Source: Rhizobiaceae bacterium
Lineage (GTDB): Bacteria > Pseudomonadota > Alphaproteobacteria > Rhizobiales > Rhizobiaceae
Length of the DNA stretch: 64,000 nt
Reading direction: 5' to 3'
Assembly: GCA_905339215.1 (NCBI GenBank)
Contig: CAJPFN010000014.1
Span: 124,001 to 188,000 of the forward strand
Position numbers and translations under genes: made by a program. Positions 50,863 to 59,846 of the stretch are shown here, one piece after another (the first letter of the stretch is position 1; every line of letters starts with the position of its first letter). The notes below the pieces were generated by a model that was not told where the DNA came from, made no database searches, and was given only the letters and a program-made list of their open reading frames with translations.

Positions 50863-52109
50863 GTGATACTGAAACCGGCCTGCGTTACAGGTTTGCGGAC
50901 ACGTGGCTGATCGATGGCGTCCGTACGCCGTTCGTCGACTACACCGGTGCCTTTGCCGACATCTCGCCGATCGATCTCGGCATCAAGGCGGCGCGGGCGG
51001 TGCTCGAAAAGACGGGTGCAGATCCCCGCGACGTCGGCACCACGATTGCCGGCTCGATGGCCCAGGCCTCGTTCGATGCCTACATGACCCCGCGCCACAT
51101 CGGCCTCTATGCCGGCGTGCCCGTCGAACGCCCTGCGCATCTGGTCCAGCGCATCTGCGGCACCGGCATCGAGACTCTTGTCCAGGCGGCCGACCTCGTC
51201 ACCCAGGGACGCGTCGACCTGGCGCTGTGCGTCGGCACGGAATCGATGAGCCGCAATCCGGTCGCGGCCTATACGCACCGCAACGGCTTCAAGATGGGCC
51301 AGGTCGAATTCAAGGACTTCCTCTGGGAAGCGCTGCTCGACCCGGCCGTCTCGTGCACCATGGGTCACACGGCCGAGAACCTCGCGAAACAGTACGGTAT
51401 CGTGCGCGAGGAGGTCGACCGCTTCGCCGAACGCAGCTTCGCCCGCGCGGTCAAGGCACAGGAGAACGGCTATCTGGCCGGGGAGATCGTTCCGGTCGTG
51501 ACCGAGAGCTTCGAGGTGGACGGCTTCAATCCACGCGGCATCCGCCTGCCGCGAAAGGTTGAGGAGGTCACCGTAGACAGCCATGTCAGGCCGTCGCCCT
51601 ACGAGGCGCTGGCGAAGATCCGGCCGGCCTTCGGCGGGGTTCAGACAGGCGGCAACTCGTCTGCGGTGGTCGACGGAGCCGCGGCGGCGCTGGTCGGTTC
51701 GTCAGCCTACGTCGCGCGTAGGGGCGGCAGGCCGCTCGCCCGCATCCTCGCCGCGGTCAGCATCGGCGTCCCCCCGCATATCATGGGTATCGGCCCGGCG
51801 CCGGCGATCCGATCGCTGCTCGGCTTTTCCGGGCTCTCCCTCGGCGACATCGACCGGATCGAGATCAACGAGGCTTTCGGCGCTCAGATACTCGCCTGCG
51901 TGCGCGAACTCGGCCTCGACGAGGACAAGCTCAACGTCAACGGTGGCGCCATCGCCATCGGGCATCCGCTGGGGGCAACCGGCGTGCGAATTACGACGAC
52001 CGTTTCGCGCGAGCTTCGCCGGACCGGCCTGCGCTACGGCATCGCCTCGGCCTGCATCGGAGGCGGGCAGGGCATCGCGATTCTGGTCGAAAACGCCGAA
52101 ATCGGCTGA
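50859..52109 (+). CDS. thiolase-family acetyl-CoA C-acyltransferase
   Basis: A 416-residue thiolase: acylated Cys in LVQRICGTGIETLVQAADL, ESMSRNPV, EEVDRFAERSFARAVKAQ, NEAFGAQILACVRELGLD, the His of NGGAIAIGHPLGATG and the second Cys in SACIGGGQGIAIL. It would cleave a 3-ketoacyl-CoA to acetyl-CoA and a shortened acyl- or aroyl-CoA. The start overlaps the ligase stop as ATGA, so they are coupled. Confidence 0.9.
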   Translation: MSDTETGLRYRFADTWLIDGVRTPFVDYTGAFADISPIDLGIKAARAVLEKTGADPRDVGTTIAGSMAQASFDAYMTPRHIGLYAGVPVERPAHLVQRICGTGIETLVQAADLVTQGRVDLALCVGTESMSRNPVAAYTHRNGFKMGQVEFKDFLWEALLDPAVSCTMGHTAENLAKQYGIVREEVDRFAERSFARAVKAQENGYLAGEIVPVVTESFEVDGFNPRGIRLPRKVEEVTVDSHVRPSPYEALAKIRPAFGGVQTGGNSSAVVDGAAAALVGSSAYVARRGGRPLARILAAVSIGVPPHIMGIGPAPAIRSLLGFSGLSLGDIDRIEINEAFGAQILACVRELGLDEDKLNVNGGAIAIGHPLGATGVRITTTVSRELRRTGLRYGIASACIGGGQGIAILVENAEIG

Positions 52110-52120
52110 GGAGAGAGGCG

Positions 52121-52543
52121 ATGCTGGTCAATCGGCGGAACGTCGAGATCGAATGGGGCGACTGCGACGCCGCGGGCATCGTCTTCTACCCCCGCTACTT
52201 CGCCATGTTCGACGCCTCCACCGCTTACCTTTTTGAGGCGGCACTGGGGATGAAGAAGATCGCGTGGACGAAGGCGTTCGGCATCGTCGGCATTCCGATG
52301 GTCGACACCGGAGCGAAGTTCATCATCCCCTCGAGCTATGGCGACGTGATCACCATCGAGACCAGCGCTGCCGAGATCCGGCGCTCCAGCTTCGACATTC
52401 GCCATCGCGTGCTGAAGGACGGGCAACTGGCGATCGAGGCGCACGAGACGCGCGTCTGGACGGGGCGGGACCCCGCCGATCCGAACCGAATCAAGTCCAT
52501 GCCGATCCCGCCGCAGGTTGTCGCGGCGCTGTCGCGGGAGTGA
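52121..52543 (+). CDS. acyl-CoA thioesterase, 4-hydroxybenzoyl-CoA thioesterase family
   Basis: A 140-residue hot-dog-fold protein. The N-terminus IEWGDCDAAGIVFYPRYFAM carries the catalytic-type Asp of the Pseudomonas 4HBT class; later strands are YGDVITIETSAAEIRRSSFD and AIEAHETRVWTG. It would release the free acid from its CoA ester, consistent with ending a side-chain-shortening pathway. GGAGAGAGG precedes ATG 52121, 11 bases after the thiolase stop. Confidence 0.88.
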   Translation: MLVNRRNVEIEWGDCDAAGIVFYPRYFAMFDASTAYLFEAALGMKKIAWTKAFGIVGIPMVDTGAKFIIPSSYGDVITIETSAAEIRRSSFDIRHRVLKDGQLAIEAHETRVWTGRDPADPNRIKSMPIPPQVVAALSRE

Positions 52544-52545
52544 GT

Positions 52546-53067
52546 TCAGGTGTCGGGAGCGAGGATTCGGTCGAGCAACGCGATGAGCCTGTCCCTTTCC
52601 GCCGGCCCGCCCAGGCGCGCGATGAGATGCTCCTCGTGTTCGCGCCACAACACCATCACCTTCTTCATGAAGCGCACACCCTCGGGCGTCAGGTGAAGTG
52701 AATGAGAGCGCTTGTCGGCCTCGGTCTTGCGGCGTTCCGCCAATCCCCGGCGCTCAAGCCCGTCCATGAGTGCGACGAAATTGGCGCGCTTGATGCCAAG
52801 CTGGGACGCGATCTCGGTCTGCTTCTGTCCGGGCGTGTCGGCGATCATCGCCAGCACCGAGAACTCCGCTGGCCTCAGCTTTATCTTCGCGAAAGCCAGC
52901 AGGAAATCCTGGAACACGCTAAGCTGGGCGCGGCGGAGCTTGTAGCCGATGATCTTGTCCATGCGCGGCACGATCCGCGACAGCTCGTCGTACTGGCGGC
53001 TCGCCGCGGGCGTCTGTTCCACCGCTGTCGCCGAAGCTGGTCCGGTCGTACGAGTCCTTGGCATCAT
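52546..53067 (-). CDS. MarR-family transcriptional regulator of the CoA-ester pathway
   Basis: A 173-residue winged-helix protein: RPAEFSVLAMIADTPGQKQ, TEIASQLGIKRANFVALMDG, LERRGLAERRKTEADKRSH and LTPEGVRFMKKVMVLW. MarR proteins of hydroxycinnamate clusters (CouR, FerR, HcaR types) sense CoA thioesters. It is convergent with the thioesterase gene and divergent from the hydratase gene. Two adjacent ATGs (53067, 53064) follow AAGG; either may start. Confidence 0.85.
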   Translation of the reverse strand: MMPRTRTTGPASATAVEQTPAASRQYDELSRIVPRMDKIIGYKLRRAQLSVFQDFLLAFAKIKLRPAEFSVLAMIADTPGQKQTEIASQLGIKRANFVALMDGLERRGLAERRKTEADKRSHSLHLTPEGVRFMKKVMVLWREHEEHLIARLGGPAERDRLIALLDRILAPDT

Positions 53068-53271
53068 CAAGCCTTACGGGTGCGGCATGCGCGAGTCGCC
53101 GAACCGCGCCCTCTCTTGTTTTCTCGCCCGCCATTTTGTGTGAATCGCGGCGGATTGCTACCTCGGCAGGCGAAAATGCCCAGAATTTGTGCGATTACGC
53201 GCCACGGCTGTAGCCGGAGGCGCGGGTCGCCGGGTGGAACTCGGTCGCCGTTGCGGCATATCAGTACAGAA

Positions 53272-53288
53272 TGTTATCTTGACTAACA
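53272..53288. promoter_or_regulatory. TGTTA-N7-TAACA operator between marR and hydratase genes
   Basis: The inverted repeat TGTTA (53272-53276) and TAACA (53284-53288) encloses TCTTGAC, so it may overlap a -35 box (TTGACT) for the hydratase gene. It is the partner of the stronger element at 48957-48979. It lies in the 263-bp gap between the divergent MarR and hydratase genes; I see no gene in the rest of that gap. Confidence 0.6.
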
Positions 53289-53330
53289 ATTTCCAGGGCC
53301 GTGTCGGTCCTGTCATCGCGAGGAAGCGCC

Positions 53331-54134
53331 ATGAACGTAGCGAAGTCCATTGACGGGAAGGACGGGACTGATGTCGGCGTTTTGGGTGTTGACGTCGACG
53401 GCCCCGTCGCGACGGTCAGCTTCCGTCGCCCCGACAAGCGAAACGCCATCAACGACGTGCTGCTGTCCGAACTGCGTTCGTTCTTTTCGGCGCCACCCAA
53501 GGAGGTTCGCGTCGTCATCCTTCGCGGCGAAGGCGGCCATTTCTCGGCCGGCCTGGATCTCGCCGAACAGGTGCATCGTGAGCCGCCCGAAGTGTTGCGC
53601 CACTCGCGCAGCTGGCACGCCCTGATGGACATGATCCAATTCGGCGGACTGCCGGTGGTCGCCGTCCTCCAGGGTGCGGTGATGGGAGGCGGCCTTGAGA
53701 TCGCGGCTACCGCCCATGTCCGCGTGGCCGAACCGACGGCGCGCTTTCAGTTGCCTGAAGGCAAGCGCGGCATCTTTGTCGGCGGCGGCGCAACGGTGAG
53801 GGTCGGTCGCATCCTCGGTGCCGACCGCATGACCGAGATGATGCTGACGGGCAGAGCCTACCTGGCCGAGGATGCCGTACGGCTCGGCCTTGCCCATTAT
53901 CTGGTCGGCGAGGGAGAAGGTCTGGCAAAGGCCCGCGAACTGGCTCTTCAGATCGCCGACAACGCGACACTGGTGAACTACCTGATCATCCAGTCGATTT
54001 CCCGTATCGACGACATGTCGCGCGCCGACGGGCTATATGCCGAGAGCCTGAGCGCGGCGCTATCGCAGACCGGCGCCGACGCGCGCGAAGGTCTCGCCGC
54101 ATTCCTGGAGAAGCGCAAGCCGGTCTTCCGCTGA
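53331..54134 (+). CDS. enoyl-CoA hydratase/isomerase (crotonase) family protein
   Basis: A 267-residue crotonase. The oxyanion-hole stretch is GGHFSAGLDLAE; the first acidic catalytic position is kept in GGGLEIAATAHVRVAE and the second in FQLPEGKRGIFVGGGATVRV. Both Glu residues being present favours true hydratase activity, acting on an enoyl- or cinnamoyl-CoA. GAGGAA precedes ATG 53331. It is divergent from the MarR gene with an operator between, so it belongs to the ligase-thiolase pathway though transcribed separately. Confidence 0.87.
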   Translation: MNVAKSIDGKDGTDVGVLGVDVDGPVATVSFRRPDKRNAINDVLLSELRSFFSAPPKEVRVVILRGEGGHFSAGLDLAEQVHREPPEVLRHSRSWHALMDMIQFGGLPVVAVLQGAVMGGGLEIAATAHVRVAEPTARFQLPEGKRGIFVGGGATVRVGRILGADRMTEMMLTGRAYLAEDAVRLGLAHYLVGEGEGLAKARELALQIADNATLVNYLIIQSISRIDDMSRADGLYAESLSAALSQTGADAREGLAAFLEKRKPVFR

Positions 54135-54152
54135 GCATCGGTTAGGCGGAGT

Positions 54153-54701
54153 TCAATGTCCGCCGGCATCCGTCACGCCTGCTTCGGCCGCAGCGTCTTT
54201 CGCCGTCGTCAGGAACTTCGTCGGTGCGATCCGCCGCTTGAGCGCGTTGTCGCGTATCTCGGATTTCGGGATGTAGTCGACCTGTTCGACGAGGACTTCG
54301 TGGATCAGCTTGACGTCGGCGCGCTTGTTGATGTTGTCGCGAATGCCGTTCTTCAAGGCTTCCAGGTTGAAGCTGTCGGGCTTCGTCACGTCGACCGGAA
54401 AGTTCCCGTAGATGAATTCGTAGACCGAATCGAGCAGCAGGTTCTGCATCGGAATGGTCAGCGCCTTGAGCCTGTCGGGCTCCGCAGTGTAGACGAGGCG
54501 CGCCAGGAAGTATCCCTGTACTTCCCCTTCATAGATGTGGGGGACGGAGATCATGTCCGCCTTGATGTAGTCGAGGCCGCCGAAATAGGCGGGTTCCTTG
54601 GTCTCCGAAACGCTCGCCGGCGCGGACGCGGAAAAGGAAAAGAAGATCGTTCCCGCGGTGACGGCGCACAGCCAGAGGGCGGCGGCGACGAACTTGATCA
54701 T
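54153..54701 (-). CDS. flagellar-cluster single-pass membrane protein of unknown function
   Basis: A 182-residue protein with one N-terminal membrane anchor (MIKFVAAALWLCAVTAGTIF begins it) and a periplasmic region with HIYEGEVQGYFLARLVYTAE, DSVYEFIYGNFPVDVTKPDS and KADV-type helix RADVKLIHEVLVEQVDYIPK. The topology and the LIHEVLVEQVDYIPK end recall FliL-like proteins, but it is not in the usual fliL place. Its start overlaps the previous gene's stop as ATGA. It is the last gene of the flagellar operon. Confidence 0.6.
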   Translation of the reverse strand: MIKFVAAALWLCAVTAGTIFFSFSASAPASVSETKEPAYFGGLDYIKADMISVPHIYEGEVQGYFLARLVYTAEPDRLKALTIPMQNLLLDSVYEFIYGNFPVDVTKPDSFNLEALKNGIRDNINKRADVKLIHEVLVEQVDYIPKSEIRDNALKRRIAPTKFLTTAKDAAAEAGVTDAGGH

Positions 54702-55129
54702 ACGCCGCCCGCTCGACCGAACGCGGTGGAGGAATAGGTCCCGTCGGCCTCGTGACGTTCGATCGCGTCCTGAACGAGGGCGGCGACCTCGGTGACGGCG
54801 CTCAGATGCGCCCGGATGGCCGCTTCGTTCGTCGACAGCTTGTCGCGCAGCCGGAGAATGCCGGCCCGGTCTTCGGGCCGGAGGTCCCCGCGCGAGAGCC
54901 CCTTCATGGCTTTGTTGAGCTCATAGAGATGCCGGCTCTTGCGGGCGTTGGACGCACTGAGGTCGAACTTCGGATCCGAGCGGATCGATGTCGTCTCCAG
55001 GTCGATCGCCTCCTCGATGCGCCCGAGAATCGCGGCGAGGGCGCCGCCGCGGCCGCCGCCCGGCGCTGGTTCCCAGCTTGTTGTCCGCCGCGGGGGCGCG
55101 AATTGCAGCGTATCCGAATATTCAGACAT
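54698..55129 (-). CDS. FlgN-like flagellar export chaperone
   Basis: A 143-residue, mostly helical protein: ALAAILGRIEEAIDLETTSI, SNARKSRHLYELNKAMKGL, GILRLRDKLSTNEAAIRAHL and EVAALVQDAIERHEAD. Size, helix content and position after flgJ fit the FlgN family that chaperones hook-filament junction proteins FlgK and FlgL, which are encoded at the head of this operon. Sequence identity to classic FlgN is low, so the assignment is contextual. Confidence 0.55.
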   Translation of the reverse strand: MSEYSDTLQFAPPRRTTSWEPAPGGGRGGALAAILGRIEEAIDLETTSIRSDPKFDLSASNARKSRHLYELNKAMKGLSRGDLRPEDRAGILRLRDKLSTNEAAIRAHLSAVTEVAALVQDAIERHEADGTYSSTAFGRAGGV

Positions 55130-55156
55130 TCTCGTATGATCCGATGTCGAGCCGTG

Positions 55157-55726
55157 TCAGACCCTGTCGTCGTTGGCGTCGGCGACCGGGCTCTCGCCGA
55201 AGCTCCGGACGAGGCCGAGTTGCATCTCCTGGACGAGGGCTTTCGACAGCATCGACTGAACGTCGGCCTCGGCCTTCGCATCGCCCGTCGCAACGCCGGC
55301 CAGTGGCACTTTTCGGTCGGCGTCCATGTAGTAGTCGCCGAGCACGCGGTCGGCGATGCCGACGCCGCCGCGCTCGGCCACGACATTGGCGACCTGCTCG
55401 GCCATCATCGACTTCCACATGTCGCCGGCCAGCCCCTTGCCATAGACCGCCTCGGCGGATTTCGGCATCATCGCCTCGACGAAGTTGCGCAGGACCATGG
55501 CCTCGAACTTCACGAAACTCGCCTTGTCGCGGACCGGGGTCGCGGTCGCGGCGGAAGCGGCGTTCCGCGTTTCGGTCATCGCCGCCGTCTCGGTGAGCGA
55601 GAAAGCGCCTTCGGCCCGCCGGGCGGCCGATGCGTTCACCAGCCGCGTCCGCGCCTCGGCAATCTCCGCGCTGTCGACGGCTCTTGCCACGTCGAGCACG
55701 ATGTCGGTGGGAGGTGATACGGCCAT
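55157..55726 (-). CDS. flgJ: rod-binding protein FlgJ (N-terminal domain type)
   Basis: A 189-residue protein with the rod-binding domain PF10135: FVKFEAMVLRNFVEAMMPKS, then VYGKGLAGDMWKSMMAEQVA and GGVGIADRVLG. The first 60 residues are Ala-rich and variable. It lacks the C-terminal muramidase domain found in enteric FlgJ, as is normal in alphaproteobacteria. It would act as a cap during rod assembly in the periplasm. Confidence 0.82.
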   Translation of the reverse strand: MAVSPPTDIVLDVARAVDSAEIAEARTRLVNASAARRAEGAFSLTETAAMTETRNAASAATATPVRDKASFVKFEAMVLRNFVEAMMPKSAEAVYGKGLAGDMWKSMMAEQVANVVAERGGVGIADRVLGDYYMDADRKVPLAGVATGDAKAEADVQSMLSKALVQEMQLGLVRSFGESPVADANDDRV

Positions 55727-55826
55727 GTCGCGGAAGTTCCGGACTTCATTTCGTCCTGGACATCATGGACGAAGAAGCTTGCCGCAGGCTTGCCCGGGTG
55801 AATGACCGGCCGGAAATGCCCCAATC

Positions 55827-56210
55827 CTATTTCGCGGGAGTCGGACGGGACAGGATCTCGAGGATTTCCTTCTCGGCGCCCGAGCGTTCCTCCTGCCGAA
55901 CAGCCTCGCGGTAGTTTCGCCGCACCACGTCGGTCCGCGCCTCCTCGGCGGCGATCTTGCGGGCTTCCTTCCCGGCGAGCGCCGTCATCTCGGCCTTGCG
56001 CTCCAGCGCCCGCGCGACGCGGCGCGCGTAGAGGCCCGGGAACAGGTCCGCCAGCGGCGAGGCTTCTTGCGAGCGTCTGGCAAGGTCCTCGGCCTCTGCA
56101 TCGGCTGCTGCCGCCTCGCGCAGGAAACCGGCGTGGCGGGTCTCGTGGATGGCCTTCAGCTTCTGCTGCAGGTCGATCAGCTGGCGAAGCCGTTTCGTCC
56201 GCGTGCCCAT
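55827..56210 (-). CDS. FliJ-like coiled-coil flagellar protein
   Basis: A 127-residue charged helical protein: KRLRQLIDLQQKLKAIHETR, AAAADAEAEDLARRSQEA, ALERKAEMTALAGKEARKIA and YREAVRQEERSGAEKEILEI. No membrane segment. Size, coiled-coil character and position three bases after fliR suggest a FliJ-type export-gate component, but charged coiled coils look alike, so this is a contextual call. A 100-bp gap without a gene separates it from flgJ. Confidence 0.5.
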   Translation of the reverse strand: MGTRTKRLRQLIDLQQKLKAIHETRHAGFLREAAAADAEAEDLARRSQEASPLADLFPGLYARRVARALERKAEMTALAGKEARKIAAEEARTDVVRRNYREAVRQEERSGAEKEILEILSRPTPAK

Positions 56211-56213
56211 TGG

Positions 56214-56966
56214 TCAGCGCCCGATCGTCAGAGGCAGGAAGCCGTCGGCGAACAGCCGCAGCAGCGGGATGATGCCAAAATATACGAGGATGAGCCCTCC
56301 GGCGATCACGAACGGCAGGGAGATGAAATAGACGGGGATCTGCGGGGTTAGCTTGTTGACGAAGCCGATCGCCAGATTGATCAGCACGGCATACGCGATG
56401 AAGGGGCTGCCGAGGCGAAGCACGGCGACGAAGGTGTCGGACAGCGTAGCGGAAATATCCACCAGGGCCGACTGCGCGTCGAAGCCGGCGCCGGCCGGCA
56501 GGATCCGATATGACGCCAGCAGTGCGGCGATCACCTGGTGATGGAAGTCGAGGACGAAAAGGAGCAGGAGCGCGGAGAACGACAGGATAGTCGCTAGGGG
56601 CGCCTGCGGCTCGCCTTCCTCGATCGGCGAGGATACGCCGCCGCCGTAGCCGATCATCATGGCGATGGCCGACCCCATGAACTGCAGGGCGAGCAGGTAG
56701 ATCCGGGCGAGCAGCCCAATCAGCACCCCGATGGCCAGTTCGCTGACCAGCGAAGCCGCGACCACGTCGACGGTCTTCAGTGCGTAGGGTGCGATCTGGT
56801 CCCAGATGTTCGCCAGGATCGCCATCGAGACGGCAACCGCAACGAACAGACGCACCTGCACCGGCACGCGGATCGAGGAGAGGCCGGGCATCACCATGAA
56901 GCAGCCGCCGATCCGGCAGAATGCCAGGAAGGCCGCGATGACGAACTGGCCGGCGTCGAACGTCAA
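56214..56966 (-). CDS. fliR: flagellar export apparatus membrane protein FliR
   Basis: A 250-residue inner-membrane protein with six hydrophobic segments: [20 protein letters not shown] begins, then [38 protein letters not shown] and [18 protein letters not shown]. The RIPVQVRL-type loop ([11 protein letters not shown]) is the FliR hallmark. It is part of the type III export gate with FliP and FliQ. The start overlaps the flhA stop as ATGA. Confidence 0.93.
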   Translation of the reverse strand: MTFDAGQFVIAAFLAFCRIGGCFMVMPGLSSIRVPVQVRLFVAVAVSMAILANIWDQIAPYALKTVDVVAASLVSELAIGVLIGLLARIYLLALQFMGSAIAMMIGYGGGVSSPIEEGEPQAPLATILSFSALLLLFVLDFHHQVIAALLASYRILPAGAGFDAQSALVDISATLSDTFVAVLRLGSPFIAYAVLINLAIGFVNKLTPQIPVYFISLPFVIAGGLILVYFGIIPLLRLFADGFLPLTIGR

Positions 56967-59050
56967 GAAATGGCTCCGAGCACCTTCACTTCGACGCCCT
57001 TGGCGATTTCGACATGGCTGAGGACGGGAAGGGTGGCGAACAGCCTCTCGATGATCATGCGCACGTAGGGACGAGCGTCTGGCGCCGTGACCAGCGCGAA
57101 GCGCTCGCCGGCGTCGAAGTGCCCGCGGATGACCTTCGAGGCCTCCTGGCCGAACTCCTCGAGCAGCCGCGGATCGATGTCGAACTCGCGGATCTCGCCC
57201 TTGGCGTCGCGCTTCAAGGCCTGGTGGAAGGCGAGGTCCCAGCGGTTGCCGAGGCGCAGGACCTTCAGCACCCCGGCTTCCGTCAGGTCGCCGCAGATCT
57301 GCTGTGACATGCGTATGCGCACGTGTTCCACGATCTGCTCGGTCCGTCTGACATGAGGCGCGATCTCGGCAATCGCCTCGATGATGAGATGGAGATTGCG
57401 GATGGAGACACGCTCTGCGAGCAGGAGCTTGAGGACCGCCTGCAGTCCCGGATAGGTGATGTGGCTGGTGCAGATTTCATCGGCGAGCTTGCGGTACTCC
57501 GGGTCCTGGCGGTCGAGCAACGCCTTCATGTCCTTGTAGGATAGAAGCTGCGGCAGGTTGTTGCGGATGACCTCGCTGAGATGGGTGAGGAGGACCGACA
57601 TGTTGTCGGCGAAGGCGAAACCGTCGCGTTTGAGGTCATCGGCGAACGTCTCGGGCACCGAATAGGCGCGCATGCCGAAAGCCGGCTCGCGCACTTCCTC
57701 GCCGGGCATGTCGGGCGGTTCGTTTGCGCCGAGCAGGACCATGATCTCGCCGACCCGCATCTGGTGTTCGGCCACGACCGTGCCGTGGATCTTTATCTGG
57801 TAGCTCTTGGACGGAATGCTGAAATCGTCCGTCAATCGCACTTCGGGAACGACGAAGCCGTACTGGGTCGCGAACTTCTTGCGCATCTTGCCCATGCGGA
57901 AGGCGAGTTCCTGGTGCGAGGCGATGAGGCGAGTGGAAAGCTGCTTGCCGATCAGGAGTTCGATCTCGGCCGTCTTGAGCGACGTCTTGATCGAGTTCTT
58001 CTCTTCCTCCTCCTTCGTTGCCTCCCTCTGCTTTTCAGCGAGGGCGACCTCGGCCTTCTCGCGTTTCTGGCGAAGCGGGATGACGTAGGCGACCGAGGTC
58101 ATCACGCCTGCGAGGATCAGGAACGGCAGGGCCGGCAGCCCCGGGATCAAGGCCAGGACGCCGAGCAGCAGGGCGGCGACGAAGAGGGCGCGCGGATAGG
58201 CCGAGAGTTGGTGCAGCACCGCCTGGTCGGTCGAGCCGCGCGTCCCGCCCTTCGACACGAGCAGGCCCGCGGCCAGCGAAACGATGAGCGCCGGGATCTG
58301 GGTGACCAGGCCGTCGCCGACCGAGAGTTTGACGAACACGTCGGCCGCCTCGCCGAGGCTCATGTTGTGGCGCATGTAGCCGATGGTGATGCCGCCGACG
58401 ATGTTGATGGCCGTGATGATCAGGCCCGCGATGGCGTCGCCGCGGACGAACTTCGACGCGCCGTCCATGGAGCCGAAGAAGGAGCTTTCTTCCTCCAGTT
58501 CACGACGCCGATGCTGCGCCTCCTTCTCGTTGATGAGGCCCGACGACAGGTCCGCGTCGATCGACATCTGCTTGCCGGGGATGGCGTCCAGTGTGAAGCG
58601 GGCGCCAACCTCGGCAATGCGCGTCGAGCCCTTGGTGATGACGATGAAATTGACGACGACGAGGATCAGGAAGACGATCAAGCCGATGACAAAGTCGCCG
58701 CTCATCACCAGCTTCGAGAAGCCGCCGATGACATAGCCGGCAGCGGTCGTGCCCTCGTTTCCGTGCGAAAGGATGACACGCGTCGTGGCGATGTTGAGCG
58801 AGAGCCTGAGCATCGTGGCGATCAGCAGGATCGTCGGAAACGACGAGAAGTCGAGCGGACGCGGGATCCACAATGCCACCATGAGGATCAGCACTGACAG
58901 CGCGATCGACACGGCCAGCCCGACATCGATCACGAAGGGCGGGATCGGCAGGAACAGGATCGACAGGATCGCGATGATGCCGATCGCGAAGCCGATGTCG
59001 CGGCTGTGCTTGCGCAGTTCCGGTACGATTGTGGTTTCGGTTATCGCCAT
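56963..59050 (-). CDS. flhA: flagellar export gate protein FlhA
   Basis: A 695-residue protein. About eight hydrophobic segments fill residues 20-320 ([40 protein letters not shown]), with the FHIPEP-region equivalent [21 protein letters not shown] (split here) and [14 protein letters not shown]. The cytoplasmic domain (about 350-695) contains the chaperone-binding parts ([20 protein letters not shown] in two pieces, [19 protein letters not shown]). It gates flagellar substrate export using the proton gradient. Length is standard. Confidence 0.95.
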   Translation of the reverse strand: MAITETTIVPELRKHSRDIGFAIGIIAILSILFLPIPPFVIDVGLAVSIALSVLILMVALWIPRPLDFSSFPTILLIATMLRLSLNIATTRVILSHGNEGTTAAGYVIGGFSKLVMSGDFVIGLIVFLILVVVNFIVITKGSTRIAEVGARFTLDAIPGKQMSIDADLSSGLINEKEAQHRRRELEEESSFFGSMDGASKFVRGDAIAGLIITAINIVGGITIGYMRHNMSLGEAADVFVKLSVGDGLVTQIPALIVSLAAGLLVSKGGTRGSTDQAVLHQLSAYPRALFVAALLLGVLALIPGLPALPFLILAGVMTSVAYVIPLRQKREKAEVALAEKQREATKEEEEKNSIKTSLKTAEIELLIGKQLSTRLIASHQELAFRMGKMRKKFATQYGFVVPEVRLTDDFSIPSKSYQIKIHGTVVAEHQMRVGEIMVLLGANEPPDMPGEEVREPAFGMRAYSVPETFADDLKRDGFAFADNMSVLLTHLSEVIRNNLPQLLSYKDMKALLDRQDPEYRKLADEICTSHITYPGLQAVLKLLLAERVSIRNLHLIIEAIAEIAPHVRRTEQIVEHVRIRMSQQICGDLTEAGVLKVLRLGNRWDLAFHQALKRDAKGEIREFDIDPRLLEEFGQEASKVIRGHFDAGERFALVTAPDARPYVRMIIERLFATLPVLSHVEIAKGVEVKVLGAIS

Positions 59051-59144
59051 CGCGTAGCCGGTCCGTTCACCCGCGGCCAGGACTGCCGCCTTGGCGCGAA
59101 GCTAACCGGTCAAGCTTGTGCGAGGATGAGGCCGCTATGATGCC

Positions 59145-59411
59145 CTAGAATCCGCGCTCGATCCGCTGGAACACCACGGTGGTGAAGGTCGATATCTGGG
59201 CGCCGACAAACGGCCCCGAGAGCGCGACGGCAAGAAGGATCGCGACGATCTTCGGCACGAAGGTGAGCGTGATTTCCTGGACTTGGGTCAGGGCTTGCAG
59301 AAAGGCGATGGTGACGCCCACCACCATGGCGACGATGACCGCCGGGGCCGATGCGGTGATAACCGTCCAGATGGCAAATTGGACGATCTCGAGGGCATCG
59401 GCTTCGTTCAT
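59145..59411 (-). CDS. fliQ: flagellar export apparatus membrane protein FliQ
   Basis: An 88-residue protein with two membrane helices (AIWTVITASAPAVIVAMVVG and VPKIVAILLAVALSGPFVGA) joined by the FliQ loop FLQALTQVQEITLTF. It assembles with FliP and FliR. It lies between flgD and flhA, the usual alphaproteobacterial order; the 94-bp gap to flhA shows no feature I can name. Confidence 0.93.
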   Translation of the reverse strand: MNEADALEIVQFAIWTVITASAPAVIVAMVVGVTIAFLQALTQVQEITLTFVPKIVAILLAVALSGPFVGAQISTFTTVVFQRIERGF

Positions 59412-59441
59412 GCTCGAACTCCGTTTCGGCGCGCCGGGAGA

Positions 59442-59846
59442 TTACCCCTCGCTGATGGAGACTCCGTCGCCGATCAGCAGACTGTCGCCGGTATCGAGAG
59501 TGGCGACGAGCCCCTCGCTCGTCAAACGCACCGAGTTGACGACGCCCGAAATGGAACCGTCGGCCGACGTGACCGTCTTGCCGATGATGGAACCGGCCTG
59601 CGTGAGCTGCGTCAGCTGCAGAAGGCTGTCGAGCTTGCTGTTGACCTGGACCGATTGCTCGACCTGGGAGAACGAGGCGAGTTGCGCGATGTACTGCGTG
59701 GAATCCATCGGCTGCGTCGGGTCCTGGTTCTTCATCTCGGCGACCAGCAGCCTCAGGAAGGACTGGTAGTCCACGCTCGCCTTTGCGGCGCTGTTCATTG
59801 CGGCGGACGTGCCGACGCCATTCACTCCGGTAACGGCCATGGTCAC
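59442..59846 (-). CDS. flgD: flagellar hook capping protein FlgD (short form)
   Basis: A 134-residue protein with the FlgD N-terminal signature YQSFLRLLVAEMKNQDPTQP and MDSTQYIAQLASFSQVEQSV, then a short scaffold (GSIIGKTVTSADGSISGVVN). Enteric FlgD has about 230 residues; the missing C-terminal Tudor/FnIII domains are characteristic of rhizobia. It caps the growing hook. The start overlaps the flbT stop as ATGA. Confidence 0.92.
   Translation of the reverse strand: MTMAVTGVNGVGTSAAMNSAAKASVDYQSFLRLLVAEMKNQDPTQPMDSTQYIAQLASFSQVEQSVQVNSKLDSLLQLTQLTQAGSIIGKTVTSADGSISGVVNSVRLTSEGLVATLDTGDSLLIGDGVSISEG

Noticed and set aside
59442-59846. flgD considered truncated because it has only 134 codons
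   Set aside because: Rhizobial FlgD proteins are normally short; start and stop overlaps with its neighbours are intact.
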